DNA of 64,000 nucleotides from RYN-230 sp963841695 (GCA_963841695.1 CAWJDQ010000006.1:310001-374000); one strand, 5' to 3'; shown: positions 17,514 to 26,470, counted from the first letter of the stretch. Program-made: numbers and translations. Notes: generated from the letters alone by a model not told the origin.

Positions 17514-18253
17514 AGGGCAGCGGGCGGGGCGCGTCCGGCGGCGAGGAAGCCGCCTGGCGTGACCTGATCGCGAACTACGGGGCCGAGCCGGAAGCGGAGG
17601 GCGAGGTGCCGTGGCCGGAGCGGGAGAACCTGCCCGGCCCGCGCCGGGCGGGGACCCTGCCGGACGCCTGCCCGGACACCGACCCCTCGCTCACCCTGGA
17701 CCTGAGCGACGACACGGACCCGGCGCTGGACCTCGGCACCGACCCCGGCGGGACCCCGGCGCCCGGGCCTGCCGGCTACCCGGGCCGCCGCGATGTCCCC
17801 GGCCCCGGCCGCCAGGACGTCCCGGGCGCGAACGGCTCGCCGGCTTCCACCGCGGACGGCCCGGCGGTTGACGGTCCGGCCGCGCATGGACCCCCTTCCA
17901 TCGGCCGCAACGAGGACCCCGCCCCCGCCGGTCCCGCCCCCGGAGGCCGGCCGCGGATCGTCCGCCCGGCCAGTTCGGTGCCGCCCCCGCCGGTCCCGGC
18001 CGACGATGAGGACTTCGTGCCGCCGGTCCCGCCACCGCTGCCGTCGCTGGACCCGGTGGCCAAGGGCGCCTGGGTGGCGTTGTTCGGCGGCCCCGGTTAT
18101 CTGCTGCTGGCCACCATGGCGGGCTGGGCCATCCCGGGGTGGGCGGCGTTCCTGGCCGTGGCGGCGTTCGTCGGGGGCTTCGCGGTCCTGGTGATCAGGA
18201 TGGGCGAGAAGCCGCCCCGGGACTCAGGCCCGGACGACGGCGCGGTCGTCTGA
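17510..18253 (+). CDS. Conserved membrane protein with long disordered N-terminus, unknown function
   Basis: A 247-residue protein starting at GTG 17510, overlapping the esterase stop. The N-terminus has a short conserved-looking helix EEAAWRDLIANYGAE. It is followed by about 130 residues of Pro/Gly/Asp-rich disorder and a C-terminal hydrophobic hairpin (two segments near residues 184-232: ALFGGPGYLLLATMAGWAIP and AFLAVAAFVGGFAVLVI). It ends in a short acidic tail. No catalytic motif is visible. I do not recognise a named domain, but the combination of an alpha/beta hydrolase with such a two-TM protein is common in actinomycetes. It may anchor or regulate the hydrolase. Confidence 0.7.
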   Translation: MKGSGRGASGGEEAAWRDLIANYGAEPEAEGEVPWPERENLPGPRRAGTLPDACPDTDPSLTLDLSDDTDPALDLGTDPGGTPAPGPAGYPGRRDVPGPGRQDVPGANGSPASTADGPAVDGPAAHGPPSIGRNEDPAPAGPAPGGRPRIVRPASSVPPPPVPADDEDFVPPVPPPLPSLDPVAKGAWVALFGGPGYLLLATMAGWAIPGWAAFLAVAAFVGGFAVLVIRMGEKPPRDSGPDDGAVV

Positions 18254-18255
18254 GG

Positions 18256-18768
18256 TCACCAGTCGCGCGGGCCCTGGTCGCCGGCCCGGTCCCCGAAGGG
18301 GTCGGTGTGTCCCCGGCCTGGTCCGCCGGATCCCGGCCAGCGGGGTCCCCGCCAGCCACGGCCGCGCCGGGCCCGGAAGATGGCCAGCGCGACCAGGGCG
18401 AGCACGATGAGCAGCACGATCCAGTGACCGAACGTCGGGACCCGCCACAGCAGGCCCAGCCGCCAGATCGCGCGCCAGATGATGAGCCGGATGATCAGGT
18501 GAGCCAGGCCGCCCCCGCCGCCCAGTCCCAGGCCGCCCAGTCCCAGGCCGCCGAGGGCCAGGCCGCCGAGGGCCAGGCCGCGCAGTACCGCGGGCCTGCC
18601 TGCGGCGCCCTGGCCGCCCGTGGCACTCTGGCCGCCTGCGCCGCTCTGGCCGCCCGCAGCGGTCTGGCCAGCCGAAGCCGCAGGGCTGCCCGGGACGACA
18701 GAGCTGCCCGGGACGGAGCGCGCGCCGGGCGCCCGGCGCGCGCGCACCGCGGGAATATGCGCGTCCAC
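18256..18768 (-). CDS. Gly-rich small membrane protein, hypothetical
   Basis: A 170-residue frame from GTG 18768. The first 60 residues are Ala/Gly/Ser-rich, then LALGGLALGGLGLGGLGLGG forms four imperfect five-residue repeats. A hydrophobic/Arg segment (AHLIIRLIIWRAIWRLGLLW) and one clear transmembrane helix (HWIVLLIVLALVALAIF) follow, and the tail is Arg/Gly/Pro-rich. The stop lies 2 bp after the end of the convergent neighbour. No family is recognised. The amphipathic and membrane segments argue for a real gene, the low complexity argues for caution. Confidence 0.5.
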   Translation of the reverse strand: MDAHIPAVRARRAPGARSVPGSSVVPGSPAASAGQTAAGGQSGAGGQSATGGQGAAGRPAVLRGLALGGLALGGLGLGGLGLGGGGGLAHLIIRLIIWRAIWRLGLLWRVPTFGHWIVLLIVLALVALAIFRARRGRGWRGPRWPGSGGPGRGHTDPFGDRAGDQGPRDW

Positions 18769-18819
18769 ACTTCACGATGCCACGCGTAACCCCGTGCCCG
18801 GGCCAAGGCGCGGTCAACG

Positions 18820-19503
18820 TTACGTGGGGTTTTGCTCCCCGGGGCCAGGTGCCGCGGACGGGCCTGGGCCGTTCCCCGCGGGACCCGCTGACGGCCCGGC
18901 GGGCCCGGCCGGGTCAGCCGCCTCGGCCGGGTCAGCCGCCTCGGCCGGGTCAGCCGCCTCGGCCGGGTCAGCCGCCTCGGCCGGCGGGTCCGGCAGCACG
19001 CGCGGGCGGGCCAGCTCGTCCGTTGCCTCACCCCATACCCCGCCGCCCGGCGCCCCGCCGCCCGGCGGCTCCTGGATCGCCTCGTCCCACACGGCACTGT
19101 CGCTGGCCGGCTCCTCGGTCACGTCGTCCCACACGTCGCCGCTGGCCGGCGCCTCGTCCCGGGGCCGGGCCTGCCGTCCGGCCGCGGCCACCGCCGCCTC
19201 GAACGCGGCGACCGCGTCCTGCATCACCACGGAGACCGCGTCGCTGGCGGCCGCCACGGTCGAGGACAGCCCGGGGCCAGATTCCCGGAGCCTGCGCCGG
19301 GCCCGGCAGATCGGGCACCACTGGCACTCCGGGGCCTCATGATCCGCGGTCGCGTTTTCCCAGACATCCCCGTGCGTATTGCTGCCGCCGAGGGCGGTCC
19401 GGACCTGGTCACCCAGTTGCCTGCTCACGCTGCGCGCCCCCGAGCGGACCAGCCATCGCTGGAGCTCGCCGATCGGGTCGCCGCCTGGCTGCCGCTCCGT
19501 CAC
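18820..19503 (-). CDS. Hypothetical protein with a CxxCxxC cluster and EAADPA repeats
   Basis: Starts at GTG 19503, overlapping the TGA of the SRPBCC gene, so it is translationally coupled to it. Residues 45-65 contain ECQWCPICRARRRL, a compact Cys cluster that could bind zinc or an iron-sulfur centre, followed by a helix (SSTVAAASDAVSVVMQDAV). The C-terminal half is acidic and low complexity, ending in four perfect EAADPA repeats and a Gly/Pro tail. No known family comes to mind. Conservation is expected in the first 110 residues only. Coupling to an SRPBCC lipid- or ligand-binding protein is the only functional hint. Confidence 0.65.
   Translation of the reverse strand: MTERQPGGDPIGELQRWLVRSGARSVSRQLGDQVRTALGGSNTHGDVWENATADHEAPECQWCPICRARRRLRESGPGLSSTVAAASDAVSVVMQDAVAAFEAAVAAAGRQARPRDEAPASGDVWDDVTEEPASDSAVWDEAIQEPPGGGAPGGGVWGEATDELARPRVLPDPPAEAADPAEAADPAEAADPAEAADPAGPAGPSAGPAGNGPGPSAAPGPGEQNPT
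18907..18978. repeat. Four perfect 18-bp tandem repeats (EAADPA)
   Basis: GGCCGGGTCAGCCGCCTC is repeated four times without a mismatch inside the 3' part of the hypothetical gene. The unit is a multiple of three, so copy number changes keep the frame and alter only the length of the EAADPA linker. Confidence 0.9.
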
Positions 19504-19994
19504 GTCACGCCTTCTTCCCTGTCCGTGTCCAGCTGGGTGCTCCCCGCCGTGGCCTGCGCGCGCAGGCCCTCGACCCGGGATTTGAGCCCCTTCAGCGCGG
19601 TGTCGATGATGACCTTCTCTGCCTTCCGCTTCAGCATGCCCAGCAGCGGCACCCGCAGGTCCACGCTGAGGTCGTAGGTGACCTCGGTGCCGCGGGAGCC
19701 GTCGGCCAGGGAGTAGCGGCCGGTCATCGCGCTGATGACCGATCCTGGCTCGGCGAGATCCCAGCGAACGCCAGAGTCGTCCCACTCATAGCTAAGGCCG
19801 TAGCGGTCTTTTATCATCCCGGCGTCCAGGCTGAACCGGACCAGGCTGGGGCGGCCGTCCGCGCCGCGGGCGGCCACCTCGGCGGAGCGCACGGCGCTCG
19901 CCCACTGCGGGTAGGCGGCGAAATCGGCAATGACGGCCATCACGTCCGGCCTGGCCGCCGCGATGGAGATGCTCGACGTCGTCCTGTCGGCCAT
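19500..19994 (-). CDS. SRPBCC (START-like, polyketide cyclase family) protein
   Basis: A 164-residue protein starting at ATG 19994. The pattern of the helix-grip fold is clear: MADRTTSSISIAAARPDVMA, then IADFAAYPQWASAVRSAEV (the conserved W of this group), strands ending in SYEWDDSGVRWDL, and a long C-terminal helix LKGLKSRVEGLRAQA. Such proteins bind hydrophobic ligands, and this subgroup is often annotated as cyclase/dehydrase or CoQ-binding. The GTGA overlap with the following gene indicates an operon. The metallophosphoesterase upstream on the same strand ends 80 bp away and may be co-transcribed. Confidence 0.85.
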   Translation of the reverse strand: MADRTTSSISIAAARPDVMAVIADFAAYPQWASAVRSAEVAARGADGRPSLVRFSLDAGMIKDRYGLSYEWDDSGVRWDLAEPGSVISAMTGRYSLADGSRGTEVTYDLSVDLRVPLLGMLKRKAEKVIIDTALKGLKSRVEGLRAQATAGSTQLDTDREEGVT

Positions 19995-20073
19995 GCTCGG
20001 AGCGTACCGCCATGCCCGGCCCGGCACGCCGGCCGCGGCGGACGAGTTAGGCCGGGCTAGCTGGACCGGAGCC

Positions 20074-20838
20074 CTACCATTCCAGGACGTAGGGGACCCC
20101 GGTCGCGCGGAAGTGGCCCACGTTGATGCACTCCGTCCGGCCGATGCGGACCCGGCGGGCCAGCGGCTGGTGCACGTGGCCGAACAGGGCGTACCGGGGC
20201 TGGGTCCTCCGGATGTGCTCGAGTACCGCGGTGCTGCCCCGTTCCAGGCGGCGGGCCACGGTGTCGTACAGCAGCTGCGGGACGGCCGGCGGGATATGCG
20301 TGCACAGCACGTTGACCTCGCCCGTCGCGCTCACCTTGGCCGCGTAGGCGTCCTCGTCGATCTCGTAGGGGGTCCGGTAGGCGGACGGCAGCCCGCCACC
20401 GACGAACCCGAAGGTCCAGCCGCCGAGGGTGGCCCGCTGCCCGTCGAGCACCTCGTGCCCCGGCTTGAGATGCTGCTGCCACAGCGGCGGGATGTCCACG
20501 TTGCCGTAGGTCATGTAGGCAGGCTCCGGCATGGCCGCGAAGAGCTCCGCGTACTGGCTGGAGGCCGCCTGCCGGACGTAGCCGGACGGGTCGCCGTCCA
20601 GCTGCCCCCACAGCCGCCGGGAGAACTCCCGGGCCTCGTCGAACCGCTTGGCCAGGCGCAGCTCGACGAACGTGCGGGTCGCCTCGGTGCCGAACAGCTC
20701 GGGGAAGATGCCCTGCCGGTGGTCGGCGTAGTCGATGAACAGCAGGAGGTCGCCCAGGCAGATGAACCCGTCCGCGCCGCCGGCGGCCGCGAGCGCCCCC
20801 GCACGGCCATGAACGTCACTGACCACGTGCACCCGCAT
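20074..20838 (-). CDS. Calcineurin-like metallophosphoesterase
   Basis: A 254-residue protein with start ATG 20838 chosen because it begins MRVHVVSDVHG, the canonical first metal motif DxH. The other motifs follow in order: GD in CLGDLLLF, GN in TYGNVD, the His in LCTHIPP and GHVH in LFGHVHQP. All six dinuclear metal ligands are therefore present. It hydrolyses a phosphomono- or diester in the cytoplasm; the substrate is unknown. Related actinobacterial genes sit beside the SRPBCC protein and the long-chain acyl-CoA synthetase as here. The frame is unbroken. Confidence 0.88.
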   Translation of the reverse strand: MRVHVVSDVHGRAGALAAAGGADGFICLGDLLLFIDYADHRQGIFPELFGTEATRTFVELRLAKRFDEAREFSRRLWGQLDGDPSGYVRQAASSQYAELFAAMPEPAYMTYGNVDIPPLWQQHLKPGHEVLDGQRATLGGWTFGFVGGGLPSAYRTPYEIDEDAYAAKVSATGEVNVLCTHIPPAVPQLLYDTVARRLERGSTAVLEHIRRTQPRYALFGHVHQPLARRVRIGRTECINVGHFRATGVPYVLEW

Positions 20839-20894
20839 GAGCCAACCGTACAAGCCCGGGGCCCCCGGCCCGGCCCGGTATGACCCGGTGCGGG

Positions 20895-21254
20895 TCAGTC
20901 CAGCGGCCGCCGCAGCGGGTACTCGAAATAGCCCCGTGACCACAGGCCGACCGGCTGGTTGGCCAGGGTCTGCGCCATCCAGGGCGCGAGCCTGGTGGCC
21001 CCGCCGATCCTGGCCGGCGCGCCCCGGCTGAAGTCCGAGCGGACGCTGGGGCCGGTGATGATCCAGCCCTCCTCGCCGACGGCGTTCATGGCCGCATACC
21101 GCTCCCCGGGGACCAGGTCGCCCAGTTCCACGACGGATACCACCCGGGCCTGCATGGCCGTGACCAGGATGCCGACCGTGTGCTCGGGTGGCTGCTGTTC
21201 AGTGGGCGCGAGCGCAATGGTTATCAGGGAGCCGTACTCCCATCGCGTGGGCAT
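20895..21254 (-). CDS. Small protein with DUF4177-like WEY...EGW pattern
   Basis: A 119-residue protein from ATG 21254. It begins MPTRWEYGSLI and has LNAVGEEGW-like spacing (AMNAVGEEGWIITGP near residue 65). This resembles DUF4177 proteins, in which a WEY strand and a GxEGW turn frame a small β-sheet. No signal peptide or catalytic residue is seen. The middle (HTVGILVTAMQARVVSVVEL) is hydrophobic but not long enough for a transmembrane helix. It lies between the phosphoesterase and the acyl-CoA synthetase and is divergent from the latter. The function is unknown. Confidence 0.65.
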   Translation of the reverse strand: MPTRWEYGSLITIALAPTEQQPPEHTVGILVTAMQARVVSVVELGDLVPGERYAAMNAVGEEGWIITGPSVRSDFSRGAPARIGGATRLAPWMAQTLANQPVGLWSRGYFEYPLRRPLD

Positions 21255-21422
21255 CCCGACAGGTTGCCACAACCGGCGCCCCGGGGAGGCCACCCGGCGG
21301 ACCGGGTTCGCCTGCCCGGCCGGTAATCTGGGTCGTACTACCTGCGGGTAGCTTGCGGGGGGCCAGCCGGGGTACGGTCCAGTCGTTCACCGGGGCACAC
21401 AACATGACCGGCAGGAGCTGTC

Positions 21423-23266
21423 ATGCGTGAATACAGCACCCCCGCACTGGTGGAGGTCGCGCCGTCGGCGAACCTCGCCGACGTGGTGTTCGAGCGCGCG
21501 GATCGCGAGCCGCAGGCGGCGGTCATGCGCCGCCGGACCGGCGGCGGCCCGGCCTGGCGTGAGGTGACCGCGGCGCAGTTCCGCGACGAGGTCACGGCGC
21601 TGGCCAAGGGGCTCATCGCGGCCGGTCTCGGGCCTGGGGACCGGGTGGCGCTGCTGTCCCGGACCCGGTATGAGTGGACGCTCGCGGACTACGCGATCTG
21701 GACCGCGGGCGCGGTCAGTATCCCGATCTACGAGACATCCTCGGCCGAGCAGGTGGACTGGATCCTCAGCGACTCGGGCGCCCGGGCCCTGATCGCCGAG
21801 ACGCCCGCGCACCTGGAGGCGGCCGCCGAGGTACTGGGCAGGCTGCCGGCGGTGGAGCGGACCTGGCTGATCGAGGGGGCTGACGGCGCGGCGGGCGCGG
21901 CGAAGCCACTGGACAGCCTGGCCGGGGAGGGTGCCGCGGTCAGCGACGAGGCGCTCGCCGAGCGCCGCTCGGCCCGGAAGGCCGCCGACCTGGCCACGAT
22001 CATCTACACCTCCGGAACCACGGGCCGCCCCAAGGGATGCGAGCTCACCCACGGGAACATGCTCGCCGACGTGCGGAACGCGATCGGCGCCCTGCCGGAG
22101 ATCTTCACCGTGTCCGGGCGCTGCGCCCTGCTGTTCCTGCCGCTGGCCCATTCGTTCGCCCGCATCATCCAGGTCGGCTGCCTCGAATCGGGCACCGTCC
22201 TGGGGCACACCGCGGACGTGGCGAACCTGGTGGCCGACCTGGGCAGCTTCCAGCCGACCTTCATCCTGGCCGTCCCCCGGGTCTTCGAGAAGGTGTACAA
22301 CGGCGCGGAACTGCAGGCCTCGGCCAGCCCGGTGAAGACCCGCATCTTCGCCGCCGCGGCCCGGACGGCGGTCGAGTGGAGCCAGACGCTGGGCGCCGGC
22401 GGACGGCCCGCCCCGGGTGGCCAGAGCCTGCGGCTGCGGGCCGCGCACGCCCTGTACGACCGGCTCGTCTACAGCAAGCTGCGGGCGGCCACCGGCGGGC
22501 GGGTCCAGTACGCCGTGTCCGGCGGCGCCCCACTCGGCGACCGGCTCGGGCACTTCTTCCGCGGCGCGGGCCTCACCGTGCTGGAGGGCTACGGGCTCAC
22601 CGAGACCAGCCCGGTGGTCTCGGCCAACCTGCCCAGCCGTAACAAGATCGGCACGGTCGGGCCGCCGGTGCCCGGGGTGACGGTGCGGATCGCGGACGAC
22701 GGGGAGATCCTCGTCTCCGGGCCGAACATCTTCGCGGGCTACTGGCAGAACGAGGCCGCGACCGCCGAGATGATCGACGCTGAGGGCTGGCTGCACACCG
22801 GCGACCTGGGTGAGCTCGACGACGACGGCCACCTGCGGGTGACCGGCCGGAAGAAGGACATCATCGTCACCGCCGGGGGCAAGAACGTGGCCCCGGCGGT
22901 GCTGGAGGACCGGCTGCGCGCGCACCCGCTGGTCAGCCAGGCCATGGTGGTAGGCGACGGCCGCCCGTACATCGCCTGCCTGGTCACCCTCGATGAGGAG
23001 GCGCTGGAGGCCTGGACGGGCCGGCGCCGCAGCTGGCCTCGGCCAGCCTGGCGGAACTGGCCGAGAACCCGGAGCTGATCGCCGAGATCCAGAAGGCGGT
23101 GGACGACGCCAACCGGGCGGTGTCCCGGGCCGAGTCCATCCGCCGGTTCCGGGTGCTGCCGGTCGACTTCACCGAGCAGGAGGGCTATCTCACGCCGTCC
23201 CTGAAGGTCCGCCGGGGCGTGGTGAGCAAGGACTTCGCCGCGGATATCGACGCCCTCTACGCCTGA
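21423..23266 (+). CDS. Long-chain fatty acid-CoA ligase (FadD15-like), frameshifted near 23020
   Basis: ATG 21423 follows AGGAG. The ANL motifs are IIYTSGTTGRPKGCELTHGN near residue 194, GYGLTETSPV near 390 and LHTGDLGELDDDGHL near 459, followed by RKKDIIVTAGGKNVAP. Near 23015-23030 the frame changes. The conserved tail (SLAELAENPELIAEIQKAV to EGYLTPSLKVRR) continues in another frame to TGA 23264-23266, giving about 614 residues, the usual length for this AMP-dependent long-chain group. It makes acyl-CoA from long fatty acids at the membrane surface. The position next to a PimB-type gene on the opposite strand is conserved in actinomycetes. Confidence 0.87.
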
Positions 23267-23278
23267 CGGGCGGGCTGG

Positions 23279-23339
23279 CCAGCACAGGCCCCAGCACAGG
23301 GGCCCAGCACAGGGGCCCAGCACAGGCCCCCAGCACAGG
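23279..23339. repeat. Five CCAGCACAGG direct repeats between convergent genes
   Basis: CCAGCACAGG occurs at 23279, 23291, 23304, 23317 and 23330 with 2-3 variable G/C bases between copies. The cluster fills the gap between the convergent acyl-CoA ligase and pimB genes. The spacing of 12-13 bp is too short for a CRISPR array. It is a minisatellite or a termination-zone structure. Confidence 0.85.
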
Positions 23340-23353
23340 CGGCCGGGACGGGA

Positions 23354-24478
23354 TCATCCCGCCAGGATCTGCTCCAGCCGCCGCGCGACCAGGTCCCAGC
23401 GCCATTCGCGGTCCACCCAGGCCAGGCCCTTCTCGCCCATGGCGCGGGCTCCGGAGGGGTCGGAAAGCAGCTCGGTGAGCCGGCCTGCCAGGGCGGTGAC
23501 GTCGCGTCCCGGGACCACGTAGCCGGTTTCCCCGCCCAGCACCGCGTCCGGTGCGCCGCCGGAGTCGCCGGCGATCACCGGCAGCCCGGTCGCGGAGGCC
23601 TCCAGGTAGACGATGCCCAGGCCCTCGACGTCCAGCCCGCCGCGCCGGGTCCGGCAGGGCATCGCGAACACGTCGCCCGCGTCGTAGTAGGCGGGCAGTT
23701 CCGCGTCCGGCACCTGGCCGGTGAACACGACGGAGCCGGCGACGCCGAGCTGGCGCGCGAGCTGACGCAACCGGCCGGTTTCCGGGCCGCTGCCGACCAG
23801 CAGGAGGACGGGGTCACCGGCCGCCCGGACCAGCGGCCAGGCCCGGATGAGCGTGTCCTGGCCCTTACGTTTGACCAGCCGGGACACGCAGACCACCACC
23901 GGCCGCCCGGCCAGGCCGAGCCGGTCCCGGATGGCGGCCCCGCCCGCGCCCGGGCGGAACGCCGCAGTGTCCACGCCGGGGGCCAGCCGGGCCATCCGGG
24001 CCGCGGCCGCCGGCGACAGGGCCCGGGCCAGCCGGACCCGGAAGTACTCGCCGAGGTAGGTGACGACGTCGACCGAGTCACCGATCCGGCGCAGCAGGCT
24101 GCGGGCGACCGGCAGCGCCGCCCAGCCCGCCTCGTGGCCATGAGTCAGGGCGACGATCCGCCTGGCCCCGGCCGCACGGAGCGCGGGAGCCAGCAGCCCG
24201 AGTGGCGCGGCCGCGCCGAAGAGCACCGTGTCACAGCCGTGCTCGGTCAGGGCCTGGACCGCGCGGCGGCGCACCGAGGGCACGGGCAGCATCAGCGACG
24301 TGGGATGACGGAGCACCGGGAACGGCTGCTGCCGGTCGAAGGCGGCGGCACCTTCCCAGGCGGGGGCGTAGACGACGACCTGGCCGGGGGGCAGCCGCAG
24401 GGCCAGGGCGTGCACGAACGACTGGATGCCGCCGGCCCGCGGCGGGAAGTCGTTGGTCACGATCAGGATCTTTGCCAT
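23354..24478 (-). CDS. pimB: GDP-mannose-dependent phosphatidylinositol mannosyltransferase PimB-like (GT4)
   Basis: A 374-residue GT-B glycosyltransferase. ATG 24478 gives MAKILIVTNDFPPRAGGIQS, the N-terminal acceptor-site signature of this group, and AAAFDRQQPFPVLRHPTSLM follows, which is typical of the PimB' branch. The donor domain shows VSRLVKRKGQDTLIRAW, then EGLGIVYLEASATGLPVIAG with the E-x7-E motif. PimB adds the second mannose to phosphatidylinositol monomannoside on the inner face of the membrane. Length is normal and the frame unbroken. In organisms without PIM-based glycolipids the same branch may act on another inositol lipid, so the exact acceptor is inferred. Confidence 0.82.
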   Translation of the reverse strand: MAKILIVTNDFPPRAGGIQSFVHALALRLPPGQVVVYAPAWEGAAAFDRQQPFPVLRHPTSLMLPVPSVRRRAVQALTEHGCDTVLFGAAAPLGLLAPALRAAGARRIVALTHGHEAGWAALPVARSLLRRIGDSVDVVTYLGEYFRVRLARALSPAAAARMARLAPGVDTAAFRPGAGGAAIRDRLGLAGRPVVVCVSRLVKRKGQDTLIRAWPLVRAAGDPVLLLVGSGPETGRLRQLARQLGVAGSVVFTGQVPDAELPAYYDAGDVFAMPCRTRRGGLDVEGLGIVYLEASATGLPVIAGDSGGAPDAVLGGETGYVVPGRDVTALAGRLTELLSDPSGARAMGEKGLAWVDREWRWDLVARRLEQILAG

Positions 24479-24493
24479 CTGGGGAAGATCATA

Positions 24494-24523
24494 GCGGCGC
24501 CCCGGGAATCCCCGGGGCGCCGC
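24494..24523 (-). terminator. GC-rich hairpin after the NlpC/P60 gene
   Basis: A 13-bp perfect stem, GCGGCGCCCCGGG with its complement around AATC, lies between the end of the NlpC/P60 gene (24568) and the start of pimB (24478). It probably ends the riboswitch-controlled transcript. No U-tract is present, as is common in actinomycetes. Confidence 0.65.
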
Positions 24524-24567
24524 CATGCCGCGGTCTCAGCCGCCGCTGGTTCTGCGTGGTGCCTGAT

Positions 24568-25640
24568 TCAGGGCCGCGCGGCGCTGTCCAGGTTGGCGGA
24601 GTACCAGCCCGCCAGCGGGACCTTCTCCACGTCCTCGCCGGTCTGCGGCGCGTCGATCAGGTAGCCGCCGCCGACGTACATGCCCACGTGGCCGTCACCG
24701 TCGAAGAACAGCAGGTCGCCAGGCTCCAGGTCGCTCGTGGAGACCGCGGGCAGCGCGGCCACCTGCTCGTAGGTGGTCCGCGGGATCGACACCCCGGCAT
24801 ACGCCCACGCCGCCTGGACGAGTCCGGAGCAGTCGAACTCGTTCGGCCCGGTCGCCCCGTACACGTACGGGTCGCCCAGCTTGGAGTAGGCGTAGGCCAC
24901 GGCCTTGCCGGCCTGGCTGCTGGTCGGGACCGGGTCGCTGGCCGTCGTGGTGCCGCCGAGCCCGGGCGTCGTGGTCGCGGCCACGGTCTGCTGCTGCTGC
25001 GCGGTCAGCGTGGCCAGCATGGCCTTCTTCTGGGCCAGGGACTTGCCGATCGACTTCTTGCGGTCCAGGCGCTGCGCGTCCAGGCCCACCACCGCCTGCT
25101 CGGTCCGGCGCGCGGTCAGCTGGGCCCCCTGGAGCTGGCGGGCCGCCTCGACGAACTCGGTCACCTGCGCCGACCGGTCACTGGACAGCTGCAGCAGGAC
25201 CGAGGCCTGGCTCAGCACCGCCTGGGGGTTATCCGAGGTCAGCAGGGCGCCCATGGAAGTCATGGTGCCGTTCTCGTAGGCCGTGGAGGCGATCGCCGCG
25301 ATCTGGCTGCGCATCGACTCGAATTTGGCCTGGTCCGCCCGACCTCGCGGTCGACCAGCGAGAGGCGCTGCTTGGCGCTCCCGAGCTGCTGCTCAGACTG
25401 GTCGTACTGCTGGGCCGCCTGGTCCTCCTCGGAGGTGAGCCGGTTCACCGACTTCTCCACCTGGCCGACGGTCGGCTTGGGCGCGGCACCGGCGGAACCG
25501 GCGAAGGTGGCCAGCGCCCCGGCCGCCACCACGCTGGCCCCGATGGCCAGCCCGCGGCGCAATGCCGATTTGCTCCGGGCGGATTTGGCCCGGGCCGACG
25601 TGCGCGAGCGCGCAGGGTCGGTAGCTGGACGCGTACTCAC
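24568..25640 (-). CDS. Secreted NlpC/P60 peptidoglycan endopeptidase, frameshifted near 25335
   Basis: The N-terminal frame starts at GTG 25640 (or GTG 25652) behind GAAGGAG. It encodes a signal peptide (basic residues, then GLAIGASVVAAGALATFAGS and AGA-AP cleavage), followed by a coiled-coil domain rich in Gln/Glu. Near 25335 the frame changes. The second frame continues the coiled coil and ends with the NlpC/P60 catalytic domain: YGATGPNEFDCSGLVQAAW holds the catalytic Cys, and DGHVGMYVGGG holds the His. The protein of about 355 residues is like actinobacterial RipA/RpfA-linked cell-wall hydrolases. It cuts the stem peptide between D-Glu and diaminopimelate. A c-di-AMP riboswitch precedes it. 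Confidence 0.88.
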
Positions 25641-25670
25641 GTACGTGATCACGCTCCTTCTTCCACTCCG

Positions 25671-25900
25671 CCTACCGGGTGAGCTGACGGGTTCGGGCTG
25701 TGGAAGATGCCCTACGGCCGGGTCACGGTACGGCTGACCCATCGCGGTGACCGCGATGCGGAAAACCCGTGCGTGACCTGGCCGATTCACCCCTGAAGGA
25801 CTCGCGTTCCGGGTTGGTCCCGGGACAGTCCTCCGGTGGGTCCCCGGCTCTCTGGCTGGTCGTCCTAGGCCAGCGCGAAGACTCGGCGGTGGCCGGTCGC
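25671..25900 (-). ncRNA. c-di-AMP (ydaO/yuaA) riboswitch upstream of the NlpC/P60 gene
   Basis: On the minus strand the leader contains, in order, CCGCCGAGTCTTC, GCCGGGGACCC, CAGGGGTGAATCGG, GTAGGGCATCTTCC and CCCGAACCCGTCAGCTCACC followed by GGTAGGCGGAG. These are the conserved blocks of the ydaO/yuaA class, including the GGGUGAAUC loop and the 3' CAGCUNACC-GUAGGC end. The class binds two c-di-AMP molecules and turns expression off. The distance to the ribosome binding site (about 10 nt) suggests control of termination or translation start. In actinomycetes it typically precedes cell-wall hydrolases such as this one. Confidence 0.92.
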
Positions 25901-26134
25901 CGTCACCATAGTGGTGGCTGGGGAGCGAGCCGACCGGGGCTGACACTAGTGAAGGCCGCTAGGGGAATTCAACCGCTTCGCGAACTCCCGTGACCTGCTT
26001 GACCATCGCCATGCGTTTGCGTTCCCGCAGAATGCCCACGCTGGCAGGGTTCCGGCCGGGTCAGCCGGGGCCGGCACCGGGCGTGTCCTGGCCGGAATCC
26101 GGCGTGTCCCGATCACCGAGCGGGCCGGCCCGGC

Positions 26135-26323
26135 TCAGGACGCCTTGGCCGACGGGCGCAGCAGCAGCGGTGAGACCAGCCGCGCATCGGCGAGCACCCG
26201 CAGCGCCCGCTGCTCGGCCGGGCCCAGGTCGGCCACCGGCTCCCCCTCGGCGAGCAGGGCGGTGACCACGCAGTCCGGGCAGGCGATGCCACGCATTTCG
26301 CAGCGGTCGCATTCGATCAGCAT
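26135..26323 (-). CDS. Small Cys-rich conserved actinobacterial protein
   Basis: A 62-residue protein with a strong GAGGAGGAGAG site just before ATG 26323. It starts MLIECDRCEMRGIACPDCVV: four Cys in two CxxC pairs suggest a structural zinc site. The C-terminal half is a helix (LGPAEQRALRVLADARLV) followed by SPLLLRP. I recall similar tiny proteins next to the riboswitch/NlpC-P60 gene in other actinomycetes, but no function is known. The 210 bp upstream towards the riboswitch hold no other gene. Confidence 0.78.
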   Translation of the reverse strand: MLIECDRCEMRGIACPDCVVTALLAEGEPVADLGPAEQRALRVLADARLVSPLLLRPSAKAS

Positions 26324-26470
26324 CTCTCCTCCTCTGGTTGGCTCCCCCGTCCCGGGCCGGGCCAGGGACCCCCGGGGGGCGTCGCGGCGCCCCCGGAAGG
26401 GCCATCGGGGCTCACGCTAGGCGGGGGTACTGACAGTGGGCGGCCCGGGCGGGCCTGGGATGATTCGGCC

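Noticed and set aside
23279..23339. CRISPR array
   Set aside because: Repeats are 10 bp with 2-3 bp between them; no spacers of 30 bp and no cas genes.
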